Positions 24,715 to 33,358 of a DNA stretch of 33,607 nt are shown here, one piece after another. Source of the stretch: Bifidobacterium breve (GTDB taxonomy: Bacteria > Actinomycetota > Acidimicrobiia > Acidimicrobiales > Acidimicrobilacustridaceae). The notes below the pieces were generated by a model that saw only the letters and a program-made list of their open reading frames with translations, was not told the DNA's origin and did not search any database. The position numbers and the translations under genes were made by a program. The stretch spans positions 1 to 33,607 of the forward strand of contig CAMCTY010000022.1 of assembly GCA_945878725.1 (NCBI GenBank). Reading direction: 5' to 3'. Every line of letters starts with the position of its first letter. Position 1 is the first letter of the stretch.

Positions 24715-25952
24715 GACGTCGCCTCCGTTTCGAGGTCTGGGCGTCGGAGCTTCAGGATGTACATCCCATCAGTTCCTTCGGCCTGGGGAAGTAGTAACGC
24801 ACCGCGCCCGGCCGGGATCCATGGCGCTTCAGGAGGCGCAAGGGCCACGACATCTGGCCGAGCTTGAGTAAGCCACTCATCGATCTCAATCGATTCAGCA
24901 CGAGTGAGCGTGCACACGCTGTAGGTCACCTCGCCACCGGGCTTCACGAGGTCTAGTGCTGATGCAAGAAGCTGCTTCTGCAGCTCGGTGAGCGTTGCGA
25001 TGTCTTCGGGGTTGATTCGCCAACGCGCGTCCGGACGACGTCGGAGGGCACCGAGGCCCGAGCACGGAGCATCAAGCAGCACCCGATCGAACGTTCCTGG
25101 ACGGAATGGCGCTGAGGTTCCGTCCGCTGCGATTACAGCGAAGTGATCCGCGGCGAGTCCAAGCTTCTTTGCATTTTCGGCGACGAGGCCCGAACGCGTT
25201 TCGCGCATGTCCGACGCAACCACTCGCGCTCCCGTTGATGCAATGGCAGTCGCTTTCCCGCCGGGGGCTGCGCACATGTCGAGAACGACGTCTCCTGGGC
25301 CGGCGCCGACCGCCTCGGCGACCCACTGCGACGCAAGGTCCTGCACGTACCCGTCATCGCGTGTCGTCGATGTTGCCGACTGGTTCATTGCATCCATGGC
25401 TTCAAGCGCAGCCTCAAGGCCGAGGTCAGTCGTCAGTCGATCGAAGATCCAGTCGGGTTGACTCAGCCTCACCACGTCGCTCGGCCACTCAACCGGGAGC
25501 GACGTCGCCACCTTGCGTAGAACGGCATTGCACAATCCGCTGATCTTTCGAGGCGCTGCCTCAACGGTTGCGCCGACAGCAGCATGAGGAGGCGTATCGA
25601 GAAAGGCGAGCTGAAACGCGCCCAGACGAAGCCATGCCCGCGCCGTGACATCAATGCGTTCCGGATCGGGCAGGAATCTGTCGACCAACCAGTCGCATGC
25701 TCGTTGCATTCGTGTTGTTCCGTAGACGAGTTCCGTTACGAAACCGCGGTCACGGGTCTCCAGATCGCTGCGCTGAAGCAGCGCAGGAACGGCGAGGTTT
25801 GCGTACGCACCATCGGCATCGATGCGAATGAGTGCGTCGACCGCCAATTGGCGGGCTGCGACACCCGCCTGCGACTGGGGAGTCGCCGGACGACGAGCAT
25901 CATGCGAGCGCGGGCGCTCGTCTTCGGAATTGCTCTGACGATTCGTACTCAT
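24711..25952 (-). CDS. rsmB: 16S rRNA m5C967 methyltransferase RsmB (Sun/Fmu)
   Basis: Methylates cytosine 967 of 16S rRNA with SAM. An N-terminal NusB-like RNA-binding domain (about residues 30-160) precedes a Rossmann methyltransferase domain. The latter has motif I VLDMCAAPGGKATAIAS, motif IV LDAPCSGLGALRRRPD with the releasing cysteine, and motif VI YSVCTLTRAE with the nucleophilic cysteine. Length is 413 aa, with a disordered Arg/Ser-rich N terminus. The ATG overlaps the fmt stop (ATGA). The def-fmt-rsmB order is widespread in bacteria and supports the call. Confidence 0.95.
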   Translation of the reverse strand: MSTNRQSNSEDERPRSHDARRPATPQSQAGVAARQLAVDALIRIDADGAYANLAVPALLQRSDLETRDRGFVTELVYGTTRMQRACDWLVDRFLPDPERIDVTARAWLRLGAFQLAFLDTPPHAAVGATVEAAPRKISGLCNAVLRKVATSLPVEWPSDVVRLSQPDWIFDRLTTDLGLEAALEAMDAMNQSATSTTRDDGYVQDLASQWVAEAVGAGPGDVVLDMCAAPGGKATAIASTGARVVASDMRETRSGLVAENAKKLGLAADHFAVIAADGTSAPFRPGTFDRVLLDAPCSGLGALRRRPDARWRINPEDIATLTELQKQLLASALDLVKPGGEVTYSVCTLTRAESIEIDEWLTQARPDVVALAPPEAPWIPAGRGALLLPQAEGTDGMYILKLRRPDLETEATS

Positions 25953-26857
25953 TGGCCCAGCTGTTCGTTTGGGATGGGACGGGATCCGTTACGCCACGCA
26001 TCGGCGCTCTGACGGGACCTTCCCTCGGGTTGCACTTCGATCAGTTCAAGTTGTCCATCGCCAGTCGCCACCAGTGACCCATCAAGTTCACCTGGTGATC
26101 CGGATCCGGTGTCCCCCGCCAATCGAACCGACCACACCTTGAGGCGCGCCCCGCGAAAACGAGTCCACGCTCCGCCCAGCCTGACAAGTCGGTCGATCGC
26201 TACCGCCTCCGCCGACCAGTTGATCTCCAACTCGGACGGATCGATCTTTGCGGCGTGAACGGTCTCGCCCGCCTGTGGCAGCGGCGCAGGCAGTCCTTCC
26301 GTCAATGCATCGACAACCATCCCAGCTCCGATTTCGACGAGGCGACTGCGCAACGTCTGCAGCGTGTCCGAGCTCTCGATAGTTGTTTCACGCGTCGAGT
26401 AGACGGCTCCGGTATCTAAACCTTCGGCGACTTCCATGAGACACACGCCTGTTACCGCGTCACCGGCGAGAAGAGCGCGCTCGACAGGGGCCGCACCGCG
26501 CCAGCGCGGAAGCAACGAGAAATGAAGGTTGACCATTGGCACGTGCTCGAGAATCCGCATCGGGATGATCCGCCCATAGGCGACTACCACCGCAAGGTCA
26601 ACGTCGGCGTCGAGCACGGAATCGAGATCGTCAGTGACCGGCAACCCGAGTTCTGTTGCCGCAGCCTTCACCGGGCTAGGTGAAAGCTCTCCGCCCCGAC
26701 CCCGACGGCGGTCAGGACGACTCACAACGAGTGCTATCTCAAAGCCAGCGGCGACGAGAGCCTGCAACACCGGAACCGCGACACCGGGAGTTCCCATGAA
26801 CGCAAGACGTTTCGGATGCGGAGGCGGCCGGGTCGGCCCGTGCGAATCGTCGGTCAC
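25949..26857 (-). CDS. fmt: Methionyl-tRNA formyltransferase
   Basis: Formylates initiator Met-tRNA using 10-formyl-THF. N-terminal catalytic domain: LAFMGTPGVAVPVLQAL, VVAYGRIIP, and NLHFSLLPRWRGAAPVERAL with the catalytic Asn-His pair, then GLDTGAVY. A C-terminal OB domain (about residues 205-302) binds tRNA. The GTG at 26857, 7 bp after the def stop, gives 302 aa; an ATG further upstream lies inside def and was rejected. The gene works with def, which removes the formyl group later. Confidence 0.96.
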   Translation of the reverse strand: MTDDSHGPTRPPPHPKRLAFMGTPGVAVPVLQALVAAGFEIALVVSRPDRRRGRGGELSPSPVKAAATELGLPVTDDLDSVLDADVDLAVVVAYGRIIPMRILEHVPMVNLHFSLLPRWRGAAPVERALLAGDAVTGVCLMEVAEGLDTGAVYSTRETTIESSDTLQTLRSRLVEIGAGMVVDALTEGLPAPLPQAGETVHAAKIDPSELEINWSAEAVAIDRLVRLGGAWTRFRGARLKVWSVRLAGDTGSGSPGELDGSLVATGDGQLELIEVQPEGRSRQSADAWRNGSRPIPNEQLGQ

Positions 26858-26864
26858 AAGGTGC

Positions 26865-27407
26865 TCAGCGCAGACGCAGTCGACTCGAGCCGACCTCGGG
26901 CTCGGGAAGTGGCCCGGCATTGTTCATGCGCAAGTCCAGGAGAGCAACGCGTGCCTCGGCAAGTTGTTCCTTCGTCAAGTGCTCGACAAGAAGGACCCCG
27001 TCGAGGTGATCAATCTCGTGTTGAAAGACACGACAGGCGAAATCATCAAGTTCAAGATTGAGTTCGTTGCCATCGAGATCAAAACCCGTGACATGCATCT
27101 CGGCTGGGCGGACGATTTCCCAGTGCAACCCGGGCACAGACAGACACCCTTCGGTGAACTCTGCTTCGCCGCGACTCTCGACGATTGTCGGATTGATGAT
27201 GACGCCGGGCTTATCGTCGTAGTCGAAGACAAAGAAGCGCTGCTGGATACCGATCTGAGGAGCAGCAAGACCCACACCCGGGGCGTCGTACATCGTGACG
27301 AACATGTCATCGATGAGCTTCACGAACGCGCCGTCGACACGCGTCACGTCTGAAGCACGTTGCTTCAGAACAGGGTCTCCAATAATGCGGATCGCGTGAG
27401 GGGCCAC
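26865..27407 (-). CDS. def: Peptide deformylase
   Basis: Fe2+-dependent removal of the N-formyl group from nascent proteins. All three metal-site motifs are intact: motif 1 GVGLAAPQIG (about residues 44-53), motif 2 EGCLSVPG with the cysteine ligand (about 86-93), and motif 3 QHEIDHLDG with both histidines (about 129-137). Length is 180 aa. It starts at GTG 27407 without a proper ribosome-binding site; TACCCT ends 6 nt before it. It heads def-fmt-rsmB-mogA and is divergent, with a 22-bp gap, from the methyltransferase at 27430. Confidence 0.97.
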   Translation of the reverse strand: MAPHAIRIIGDPVLKQRASDVTRVDGAFVKLIDDMFVTMYDAPGVGLAAPQIGIQQRFFVFDYDDKPGVIINPTIVESRGEAEFTEGCLSVPGLHWEIVRPAEMHVTGFDLDGNELNLELDDFACRVFQHEIDHLDGVLLVEHLTKEQLAEARVALLDLRMNNAGPLPEPEVGSSRLRLR

Positions 27408-27413
27408 ACCTCA

Positions 27414-27423
27414 AGGGTAGCGT
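27414..27423. promoter_or_regulatory. Overlapping divergent -10 elements (def / methyltransferase)
   Basis: Minus strand TACCCT (27414-27419) plus 6 nt leads to the def GTG. Plus strand TAGCGT (27418-27423) plus 6 nt leads to the methyltransferase GTG. The two boxes share the TA at 27418-27419. Both genes would be leaderless, with start sites 23 bp apart. No consensus -35 is apparent for either, so each -35 contact would fall in the opposite coding region. Confidence 0.5.
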
Positions 27424-27429
27424 CGGAGC

Positions 27430-28077
27430 GTGGCTAGCTCCTCCTCCCAGTACTTCTCCCGGCACCCCGAGGTCGACTCCGATCCCCGCTCCATCCAGCT
27501 CTCTCTGGCCGACATCGAACTTGCACTCACCACTGATACCGGGGTCTTTTCTGCCGACCGCGTCGATTCGGGCAGCCGGTTGCTCCTTCAGGAGGCGCCC
27601 TGGCCGACACCGGAGATGGGCAACATCCTCGATATCGGATGCGGCTACGGGCCGATCGCGCTGACCCTCGCTCGCCGATCTCCCGCCAGCACCGTGTGGG
27701 CCGTTGATGTCAACGAGCGCGCGGTTGCCCTGTGCGCGGCAAATGCCGAAGCCAACGGAATCGACAATGTCCGACCTGTCGTCGTTGACGAATCGGGTTT
27801 ACCGGTAGCCGGTGATCCTGCTCATCAGGCTGAGCTCGGCCTCGTGATGTTCGACGCAATCTGGTCGAATCCCCCGATTCGAATCGGCAAGGAGGCACTC
27901 CATGCTCTCCTTCTCTACTGGCTCGATCGTCTCGCTCCTGGTGGCAAGGCATGGCTCGTCGTGCAGAAGCATCTTGGGGCGGATTCGCTCGGTGCATGGC
28001 TCGAGGGTGAAGGATGGTCGACGACCCGGTTGGTTTCGCGGGCGGGATACCGGCTTCTGGAGGTCGCAGCACGATGA
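27430..28077 (+). CDS. RsmC-like class I SAM-dependent methyltransferase
   Basis: Predicted N-methyltransferase of the small-domain MTS family (RsmC/RlmG-like, rRNA guanine methylation), 215 aa. The N terminus FSADRVDSGSRLLL matches the fold's entry. Motif I is ILDIGCGYGPIAL (about residues 64-76), VWAVDVNERAVALCAANA binds SAM ribose, and the catalytic SNPPI motif (near residue 144) marks amino-group methylation. The substrate is not certain from sequence. It starts at GTG in the leaderless configuration; its stop overlaps the next gene's ATG (ATGA). Confidence 0.88.
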   Translation: MASSSSQYFSRHPEVDSDPRSIQLSLADIELALTTDTGVFSADRVDSGSRLLLQEAPWPTPEMGNILDIGCGYGPIALTLARRSPASTVWAVDVNERAVALCAANAEANGIDNVRPVVVDESGLPVAGDPAHQAELGLVMFDAIWSNPPIRIGKEALHALLLYWLDRLAPGGKAWLVVQKHLGADSLGAWLEGEGWSTTRLVSRAGYRLLEVAAR

Positions 28078-28598
28078 CTCGCTCACTAGGTGGAACCGAA
28101 CTGAAGCGCTTGCACCGCGAATGGCGGCGCAAAGAACACTCGAAGCTCGCTCTCATGCTCGATGGCGTCCAGAATCCGTTCAATATCGGCGCAATCCTGC
28201 GGACGGCAGCGGCTTATTCGGTCGATCATCTCTGGCTCGTTGGATCACCGGAGCCAAACGATTCGAAGGTGCAGAAGACTGCTCTCGGAACGCAGCGGTT
28301 TCTCACTTGGACGATGTGCGAAACATCAGCGGAAGCTCTCAGCGCAGCGAAGGCGGCTGGATACAAGGTGGTCGGTGTGGAATTGGCCGAGGATGCCAAA
28401 CCGCTGCACGAACTCGACCTCACCGGAAATGTCTGCCTCGCTATCGGTCACGAAGATCGAGGACTCTCCAAAGAGGCTCTCGCCGATTGTGACGAACTCG
28501 GATACATCCCGCAGCTCGGCCGGATCGGTTCGCTCAATGTCGGCACGGCAACAGCTATCGCCTGCTACGAAGCGCGACGGGCCGGCTGGACGGCCTAG
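28074..28598 (+). CDS. TrmH/SpoU-family RNA 2'-O-methyltransferase (second paralogue)
   Basis: A compact 174-aa SPOUT methyltransferase without an N-terminal substrate domain. Motif 1 is DGVQNPFNIGAILRTAAAY (about residues 30-48), motif 2 CLAIGHEDRGLS (about 122-133) and motif 3 IPQLGRIGSLNVGTATAIA (about 144-162). Size and motifs resemble tRNA Gm18-type TrmH enzymes, but the target is a guess. It is coupled to the preceding methyltransferase by an ATGA overlap. Its TAG stop shares a CTAG tetranucleotide with the stop of convergent priA. Confidence 0.9.
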   Translation: MTRSLGGTELKRLHREWRRKEHSKLALMLDGVQNPFNIGAILRTAAAYSVDHLWLVGSPEPNDSKVQKTALGTQRFLTWTMCETSAEALSAAKAAGYKVVGVELAEDAKPLHELDLTGNVCLAIGHEDRGLSKEALADCDELGYIPQLGRIGSLNVGTATAIACYEARRAGWTA

Positions 28599-30442
28599 AG
28601 CCGCAGAGGATCCACCTCAAGCCGCATCCTCCCCGGCGGGCGGCTGACGGTTGAGAGCGCGTCGCAAAGCGTCGTGTGATCGGCGGCCCTGATGAGCCAG
28701 CTGTCCTCCGACGGACCGAGAACCTCGACCCCGTCGTGCGTGCCGAACGCTGCGATCCATGCCGGAGCCGAAGCGCCCGAGACAACAGCCATTGCCGTCG
28801 TGGGCGGGTAGCCAAGAGCGGAGCGACGCTCGGCTTCGGCGGTCGCCACCCGCGTCGGTTCGGCGAGAAGTGCACCCTGGAGAACTTCGTGTTGGGGTAG
28901 CCGCGTCTGCACGAGGATGCGTCCGCCGCCAGCTCTGTCACCCACAAGACGAGCGGCCCGAACCATGATCGCCATCGCTTCTTCCGAAGCCCGATAGCGG
29001 GGAGCAAGAAGTTCCTGATCGAAATCGAGAAACGCAACAACATCGGCGGAATCGATTTGATGGAGGGCTGCTTCTGTACCGATCACGATTCTCGTTCCGG
29101 TTCCACCGGCCGAACGAACAGTGTCGGCCGTCAGTTCGGTCACAGGTTCGCGTGCCAATGCTTCGAGTTCCTCACGAACACGGCTCACGCCGGCGCGGAG
29201 ATTCTTCATCTTCGTCGCGCCACAGCTGACACAGATTGTCGGCCTGACCGCGTCGCATCGAAGGCAGACAAGCGTTCCGTCGTCAGCTTGCACAACGGCA
29301 GCAGCACATCGTTCACAGGTGGCGACTTCACCGCACGCCGCGCAGCTCGACAAACGCGAGCGTCCCTTACGATTCAAAATGCAGATCACGCGCCCGCCGC
29401 TGCGCAACGCATCGACGAGAGGAACGCTGTAAAGGCCCTCCCCCGGTGGCGAATCCCTGCGGTCCACGATCTCGATCCGTGGCCATCCAGCTCGTTCTGC
29501 GGTACGAGAAGGCACAAACAGTTGACTGACGGCTAGTGCTTCGAGCGATGGAGTCGGGCTCACCAGTACGCACGGCACGCCACCGCGACGGGCACGTTCA
29601 ATGAGTACGTCGCGCGCATTCCATGTCGGAGCCTGCTCCTGTTGCAACGATTCATCGTGTTCGTCGAGAACCACGATCGCCGCCGGCGCAGCAACAGGCG
29701 CCCATGCTGCGGCCCGGGACCCCATCACCGAGTATCCGCCCGAGCGAGCCGCAGCCCAGTCATCGGGCATGAGCGCAACGGGAAACCCGGCTCTCCGCAA
29801 TCGAAGACCAAGTCGTCGAACCGTCGATGCCACCGGACCCACAACAAGTATCGGTCCGCGTTGCGCTGCGGCAACAAGTACCGGATAGGGATCAGCGGCT
29901 GGCGGCAATCTGAGGGTTGCAAGCCCAGCGTTAAGCGCGTCCGAAGCCAACGAATGGATCTCGTCGGTAGCAACTGCGGCCGGCGGGGGCGCCGTTCGAG
30001 AAACCACACGCGGTAGCGCCCGAACGACCGTGGCGGCGGTGGCCGTGCGCAGAAAGGATGCCGGCCGACCTGCCCATCGCCATGCCGCCCAGTCAGCCAG
30101 ATCAATTAGTTCGGCAGGCGGACCCCATCCGGACACCTTCGCCAGTGGTTGGAGCTTGACCCCCGGAGGCGGCTCAACATCATCGGCGACAATCCATCCG
30201 CCCACTCGACGTCCGTGTAGTGCCACACGCACTGCAGTTCCGATTCGAATATCGGCATCAATCCGATCGGGAACTTCGTAATCGAACAACTTGTCGATCG
30301 CTGGGACGTCGGGACGAACACGGACGACCCTGCCCGCCGGCGGACTGACGATCTCTTCCGGTTCGACATCGACGATTGACGCCGGCTCGGGAACGTCAGG
30401 CGCGCCGAATTCGAAGGCTGATTGTCGCGGGACCGGGGGCAC
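28595..30442 (-). CDS. priA: PriA-like primosomal protein N', helicase motifs degenerate
   Basis: Homologue of the replication-restart protein PriA, about 615 aa. The N-terminal DNA-binding domain (VRVRPDVPAIDKLFDYEVPD...RVALHGRRVGGWIV) and the zinc-binding region with four Cys pairs (CAAC, CERC, CLRC, CVSC, about residues 390-430) are kept. The helicase core is not: no Walker A GxGKT exists where expected, motif II DEEH appears as LDEHDES, and motif III as SPTPS. Actinobacterial PriA proteins are known to be degenerate like this, so it is probably a structural primosome factor without ATP-driven unwinding. GTG at 30442 was chosen because it follows the metK stop by 29 bp; a longer frame from 30523 overlaps metK. 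Confidence 0.85.
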   Translation of the reverse strand: MPPVPRQSAFEFGAPDVPEPASIVDVEPEEIVSPPAGRVVRVRPDVPAIDKLFDYEVPDRIDADIRIGTAVRVALHGRRVGGWIVADDVEPPPGVKLQPLAKVSGWGPPAELIDLADWAAWRWAGRPASFLRTATAATVVRALPRVVSRTAPPPAAVATDEIHSLASDALNAGLATLRLPPAADPYPVLVAAAQRGPILVVGPVASTVRRLGLRLRRAGFPVALMPDDWAAARSGGYSVMGSRAAAWAPVAAPAAIVVLDEHDESLQQEQAPTWNARDVLIERARRGGVPCVLVSPTPSLEALAVSQLFVPSRTAERAGWPRIEIVDRRDSPPGEGLYSVPLVDALRSGGRVICILNRKGRSRLSSCAACGEVATCERCAAAVVQADDGTLVCLRCDAVRPTICVSCGATKMKNLRAGVSRVREELEALAREPVTELTADTVRSAGGTGTRIVIGTEAALHQIDSADVVAFLDFDQELLAPRYRASEEAMAIMVRAARLVGDRAGGGRILVQTRLPQHEVLQGALLAEPTRVATAEAERRSALGYPPTTAMAVVSGASAPAWIAAFGTHDGVEVLGPSEDSWLIRAADHTTLCDALSTVSRPPGRMRLEVDPLRL

Positions 30443-30471
30443 GCCGGGGCGCTGCCCTCTCGAGGTTCCCG

Positions 30472-31665
30472 TCAGAGACCGAGCGCCGACTTGAGGTCGT
30501 CCACCCGGTCGGTGCGCTCCCACGTGAAGGCGTCGCCGGTGCGACCGAAATGGCCGTACGCGGCAGTGGCCTTGTAGCGGGGCTTGCGCAGATCGAGATC
30601 GCGAGCGATCGCAGCCGGACGGAGATCGAACACGTCCCGCACGGCGGCGGAGATCAGTCCTTCATCCACGGTTGCCGTTCCGAATGTTTCAACCATGATC
30701 GAAACGGGATGGGCAACACCGATCGCGTAGGCGACCTGAACTTCACAGCGATCGGCCGCACCGGATGCCACGAGGTTCTTGGCGACCCAGCGGGCGGCGT
30801 AGGCCGCGGAACGATCGACCTTCGATGGGTCCTTGCCGGAGAAGGCGCCGCCACCATGACGGGCCATGCCTCCGTAAGTGTCGACGATGATCTTGCGACC
30901 GGTGAGTCCGGCGTCACCGACGGGACCGCCGATGACGAATCGACCGGTCGGGTTGACGAGCACTTCGTAATCGTCGTCGGCGAACTGAGCCGGCACGACG
31001 GGACGGATGACGTGCTCGATGAGATCGGGTCGGATCGCTTCTTCACGATCGATGCCGTCATTGTGCTGCGTGGAAATGAGCACGGTGCGAAGGCGAACCG
31101 GCTTACCGTCCACGTAATCAAACGTGACCTGCGTCTTGCCATCGGGTCGGAGGTAAGGAACCGTGCCGGCTTTGCGAACTTCGGCCAGACGCTCGGCCAT
31201 GCGATGGGCGAGGTGGATCGGAAGCGGCATCAGCACATCGGTCTCGGTGCAGGCGTAGCCGAACATCATTCCTTGATCGCCGGCACCCTGCTTGTTGAGG
31301 ATGTCCTCGCCCGACATTCCCGAGCGAACCTCTTCGGAATCGTCCACTCCTTGAGCGATGTCTTTCGACTGGGCGTCAAGGGACACCATGACGCCGACGG
31401 TTGAACCGTCGTAGCCGTAGGACTCGCGGTCGTAACCGATCCCTTTGATCGTGTCGCGAACGATTGTCGGAATGTCCACCCAACCGGACGTTGTGACTTC
31501 ACCGGCGACGATGGCCAGACCAGTGGTGACGAGGGTCTCGCAGGCAACCCGCGATTCCGGATCCTGCTCAAGCATTGCATCGAGAATTGCGTCGGAGATC
31601 TGGTCGGCCATCTTGTCGGGATGACCTTCGGTGACCGATTCCGAGGTGAAAGTCCAGCTGCTCAC
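30472..31665 (-). CDS. metK: S-adenosylmethionine synthetase
   Basis: Makes SAM from methionine and ATP; homotetramer needing Mg2+ and K+. Conserved blocks: [19 protein letters not shown] (residues 15-33), [19 protein letters not shown], the signature [12 protein letters not shown] (about 118-129) and the phosphate loop [19 protein letters not shown] (about 262-280). Length is 397 aa. It starts at GTG 31665 with AGGAG at 5 nt. It lies between coaBC and priA, and its product would feed the three RNA methyltransferases and RsmB in this window. Confidence 0.97.
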   Translation of the reverse strand: MSSWTFTSESVTEGHPDKMADQISDAILDAMLEQDPESRVACETLVTTGLAIVAGEVTTSGWVDIPTIVRDTIKGIGYDRESYGYDGSTVGVMVSLDAQSKDIAQGVDDSEEVRSGMSGEDILNKQGAGDQGMMFGYACTETDVLMPLPIHLAHRMAERLAEVRKAGTVPYLRPDGKTQVTFDYVDGKPVRLRTVLISTQHNDGIDREEAIRPDLIEHVIRPVVPAQFADDDYEVLVNPTGRFVIGGPVGDAGLTGRKIIVDTYGGMARHGGGAFSGKDPSKVDRSAAYAARWVAKNLVASGAADRCEVQVAYAIGVAHPVSIMVETFGTATVDEGLISAAVRDVFDLRPAAIARDLDLRKPRYKATAAYGHFGRTGDAFTWERTDRVDDLKSALGL

Positions 31666-31704
31666 GGGAACTCCTGATGTTGGGTGAAAAAGAACTGGGG
31701 ACTG

Positions 31705-32931
31705 CTAATGCACCGCACGGATCGACACGATGGCGTCGATCACATGACGGGCGATGGACCGCTTGTCGGTCAGGGCCACATTGTGGTCCATGCCAGTGGC
31801 ACTGACGAGGACTACCTCGTTGGTGTCGTGTTCGAAGCCCGCGCCAGGGGCGCCGACGTCGTTGGCCACGATGAGGTCAAGGTTCTTGCGAGCGAGCTTG
31901 CCCCGGGCGTTCTCGAGGACATTGTCGGTTTCGGCGGCGAAACCAACGAGTACCTGTCCGGTTGGCTTCCGGGCCCCGAGGTCGACAAGAAAGTCGTGGG
32001 TCGGTTCAAGCAAGATGCGGGCCGGACCATCTGCGCCGAACTCGTCCTTCTTGAGTTTTCGATCCGCCACGACCACTGGCCGGAAATCGGCGACTGCGGC
32101 CGCCATCACGATGATGTCCTGCGATTGCGAGAGCGGCATGACCGCCGCTTCCATGTCGGCGGCGCTCACAACATCAATGACCGTTGCTCCTGACGGAGCT
32201 TGACGGTCAACAGTCGTGACAAGTGTGACGTTGGCTCCGCGCGCGGCAGCCTCGGCGGCGATTGCGTAACCCTGTTTGCCAGACGAACGATTCGTGATCA
32301 CTCGGACCGGATCGATCGCTTCGCGGGTACCGCCTGCGGTGACAAGAACATTGAGGCCGACGAGATCCCGATCGGGACGTTCTCCGTCGACGACGAGCAA
32401 AGCTCGTTCAATCGCCGCAACGATGTCGCTGGGGTCTGCGAGACGGCCAGTTCCGACATCGCCACCGGCCAGGCGACCTTCGGCGGGCGGCACGATGATC
32501 ACGCCGCGGGACCGAAGCGTTTCGAGGTTGGCCTGCACCGAAGGGTGCTCCCACATCTCGGTGTGCATGGCAGGGCACACAATCACTGGTGCGCGTGTTG
32601 CGATGAGCGTTGCCGTCAGTAGATCATCGGAATACCCAGAGGCATACGCCGACAGCAGCCGAGCCGTCGCCGGAGCGACCACAATGACATCAGCCCCTTG
32701 GCCGAGCCTCGTATGTGGAATGGGCGAGTCCTCGTCCCACAGCGACGTCTGAACGGGCTCGGACGCCAGCGCCGAAAATGTGGTCTCGCCGACGAAGCGT
32801 TTAGCTCCCTCGGTCATTATCGGGGCCACGTGAGCGCCCGCATCCACGAGACGACGGCACACTTCTATGGCCTTGTAGGCGGCGATGCCACCGGTGACGC
32901 CGAGAACGATGCGACGTCCGGCCAGATTCAT
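31705..32931 (-). CDS. coaBC: Bifunctional CoaBC (phosphopantothenoylcysteine synthetase/decarboxylase)
   Basis: Two consecutive steps of coenzyme A synthesis. The N-terminal FMN-dependent decarboxylase CoaC (about residues 1-180) has LGVTGGIAAYKA, the catalytic histidine in IPHTRLGQGAD and the substrate-clamp motif CPAMHTEMWEHP, with His where many bacteria have Asn, as in mycobacteria. The C-terminal synthetase CoaB (about 190-408) has VLVTAGGTREAIDPVRVITN, SSGKQGYAIA and MAAAVADFRP. Length is 408 aa. The rpoZ-coaBC-metK-priA order is standard in Actinobacteria. Confidence 0.97.
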   Translation of the reverse strand: MNLAGRRIVLGVTGGIAAYKAIEVCRRLVDAGAHVAPIMTEGAKRFVGETTFSALASEPVQTSLWDEDSPIPHTRLGQGADVIVVAPATARLLSAYASGYSDDLLTATLIATRAPVIVCPAMHTEMWEHPSVQANLETLRSRGVIIVPPAEGRLAGGDVGTGRLADPSDIVAAIERALLVVDGERPDRDLVGLNVLVTAGGTREAIDPVRVITNRSSGKQGYAIAAEAAARGANVTLVTTVDRQAPSGATVIDVVSAADMEAAVMPLSQSQDIIVMAAAVADFRPVVVADRKLKKDEFGADGPARILLEPTHDFLVDLGARKPTGQVLVGFAAETDNVLENARGKLARKNLDLIVANDVGAPGAGFEHDTNEVVLVSATGMDHNVALTDKRSIARHVIDAIVSIRAVH

Positions 32932-32965
32932 GAGTCAGACGATCGACGGCGCGAGGGCCGAACGA

Positions 32966-33328
32966 TCACTCGCCTTCGGAGTCGTCAACGGCATCGACGA
33001 CCTCAAGAACTTCGATCTCTTCGACAACGATTTCCTCGGCCTCAATGCGCACCGGGATGATCTTGTCAGCGGCGATTTCCTCGAAAGCGATGGAGAGGGG
33101 CTTACGAGCGACCGTCGTGACCTGCGGCGGAACGTTGGATCCGGTGCCGTCACCAAGCTGGTTGAAATAGGCGTTGATCTGGCGGGCACGCTGGGCGCCG
33201 AGGGACACCAAGGTGAACTTGGAGTCGACCTTCGAGAGAAGATTCTCGATCCGGGGGTTGACCATCGAGTCATGGATCTGAGCCACAGCACGCACCTTCA
33301 TGTCAGGCCCGTCGGATGACGGGCACAC
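32966..33328 (-). CDS. rpoZ: RNA polymerase omega subunit
   Basis: Smallest RNA polymerase subunit, aiding assembly of beta'. The core from NPRIENLLSKVDSKFTLVSL through GAQRARQINAYFNQLGDG to KPLSIAFEEIAADKI matches the family. The C terminus is a long acidic tail (VVEEIEVLEVVDAVDDSEGE). The start is unclear: GTG 33328 (120 aa) lies 10 nt after a TAGGAT box (33339-33344), ATG 33301 (111 aa) follows a 7-bp hairpin, and ATG 33265 (99 aa) begins the conserved core. None has a clear ribosome-binding site. It lies between gmk and coaBC. Confidence 0.92.
   Translation of the reverse strand: MCPSSDGPDMKVRAVAQIHDSMVNPRIENLLSKVDSKFTLVSLGAQRARQINAYFNQLGDGTGSNVPPQVTTVARKPLSIAFEEIAADKIIPVRIEAEEIVVEEIEVLEVVDAVDDSEGE
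33307..33324 (-). promoter_or_regulatory. Hairpin at the rpoZ start region
   Basis: GCCCGTC-ATCC-GACGGGC on the minus strand forms a perfect 7-bp stem. It lies inside rpoZ if GTG 33328 is used, or 5 nt before ATG 33301. It could be a remnant terminator of gmk (no T-run) or a translational control element. Confidence 0.35.
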
Positions 33329-33358
33329 AAGAGAGGAAATCCTAGCAGGAAGCCCTCA

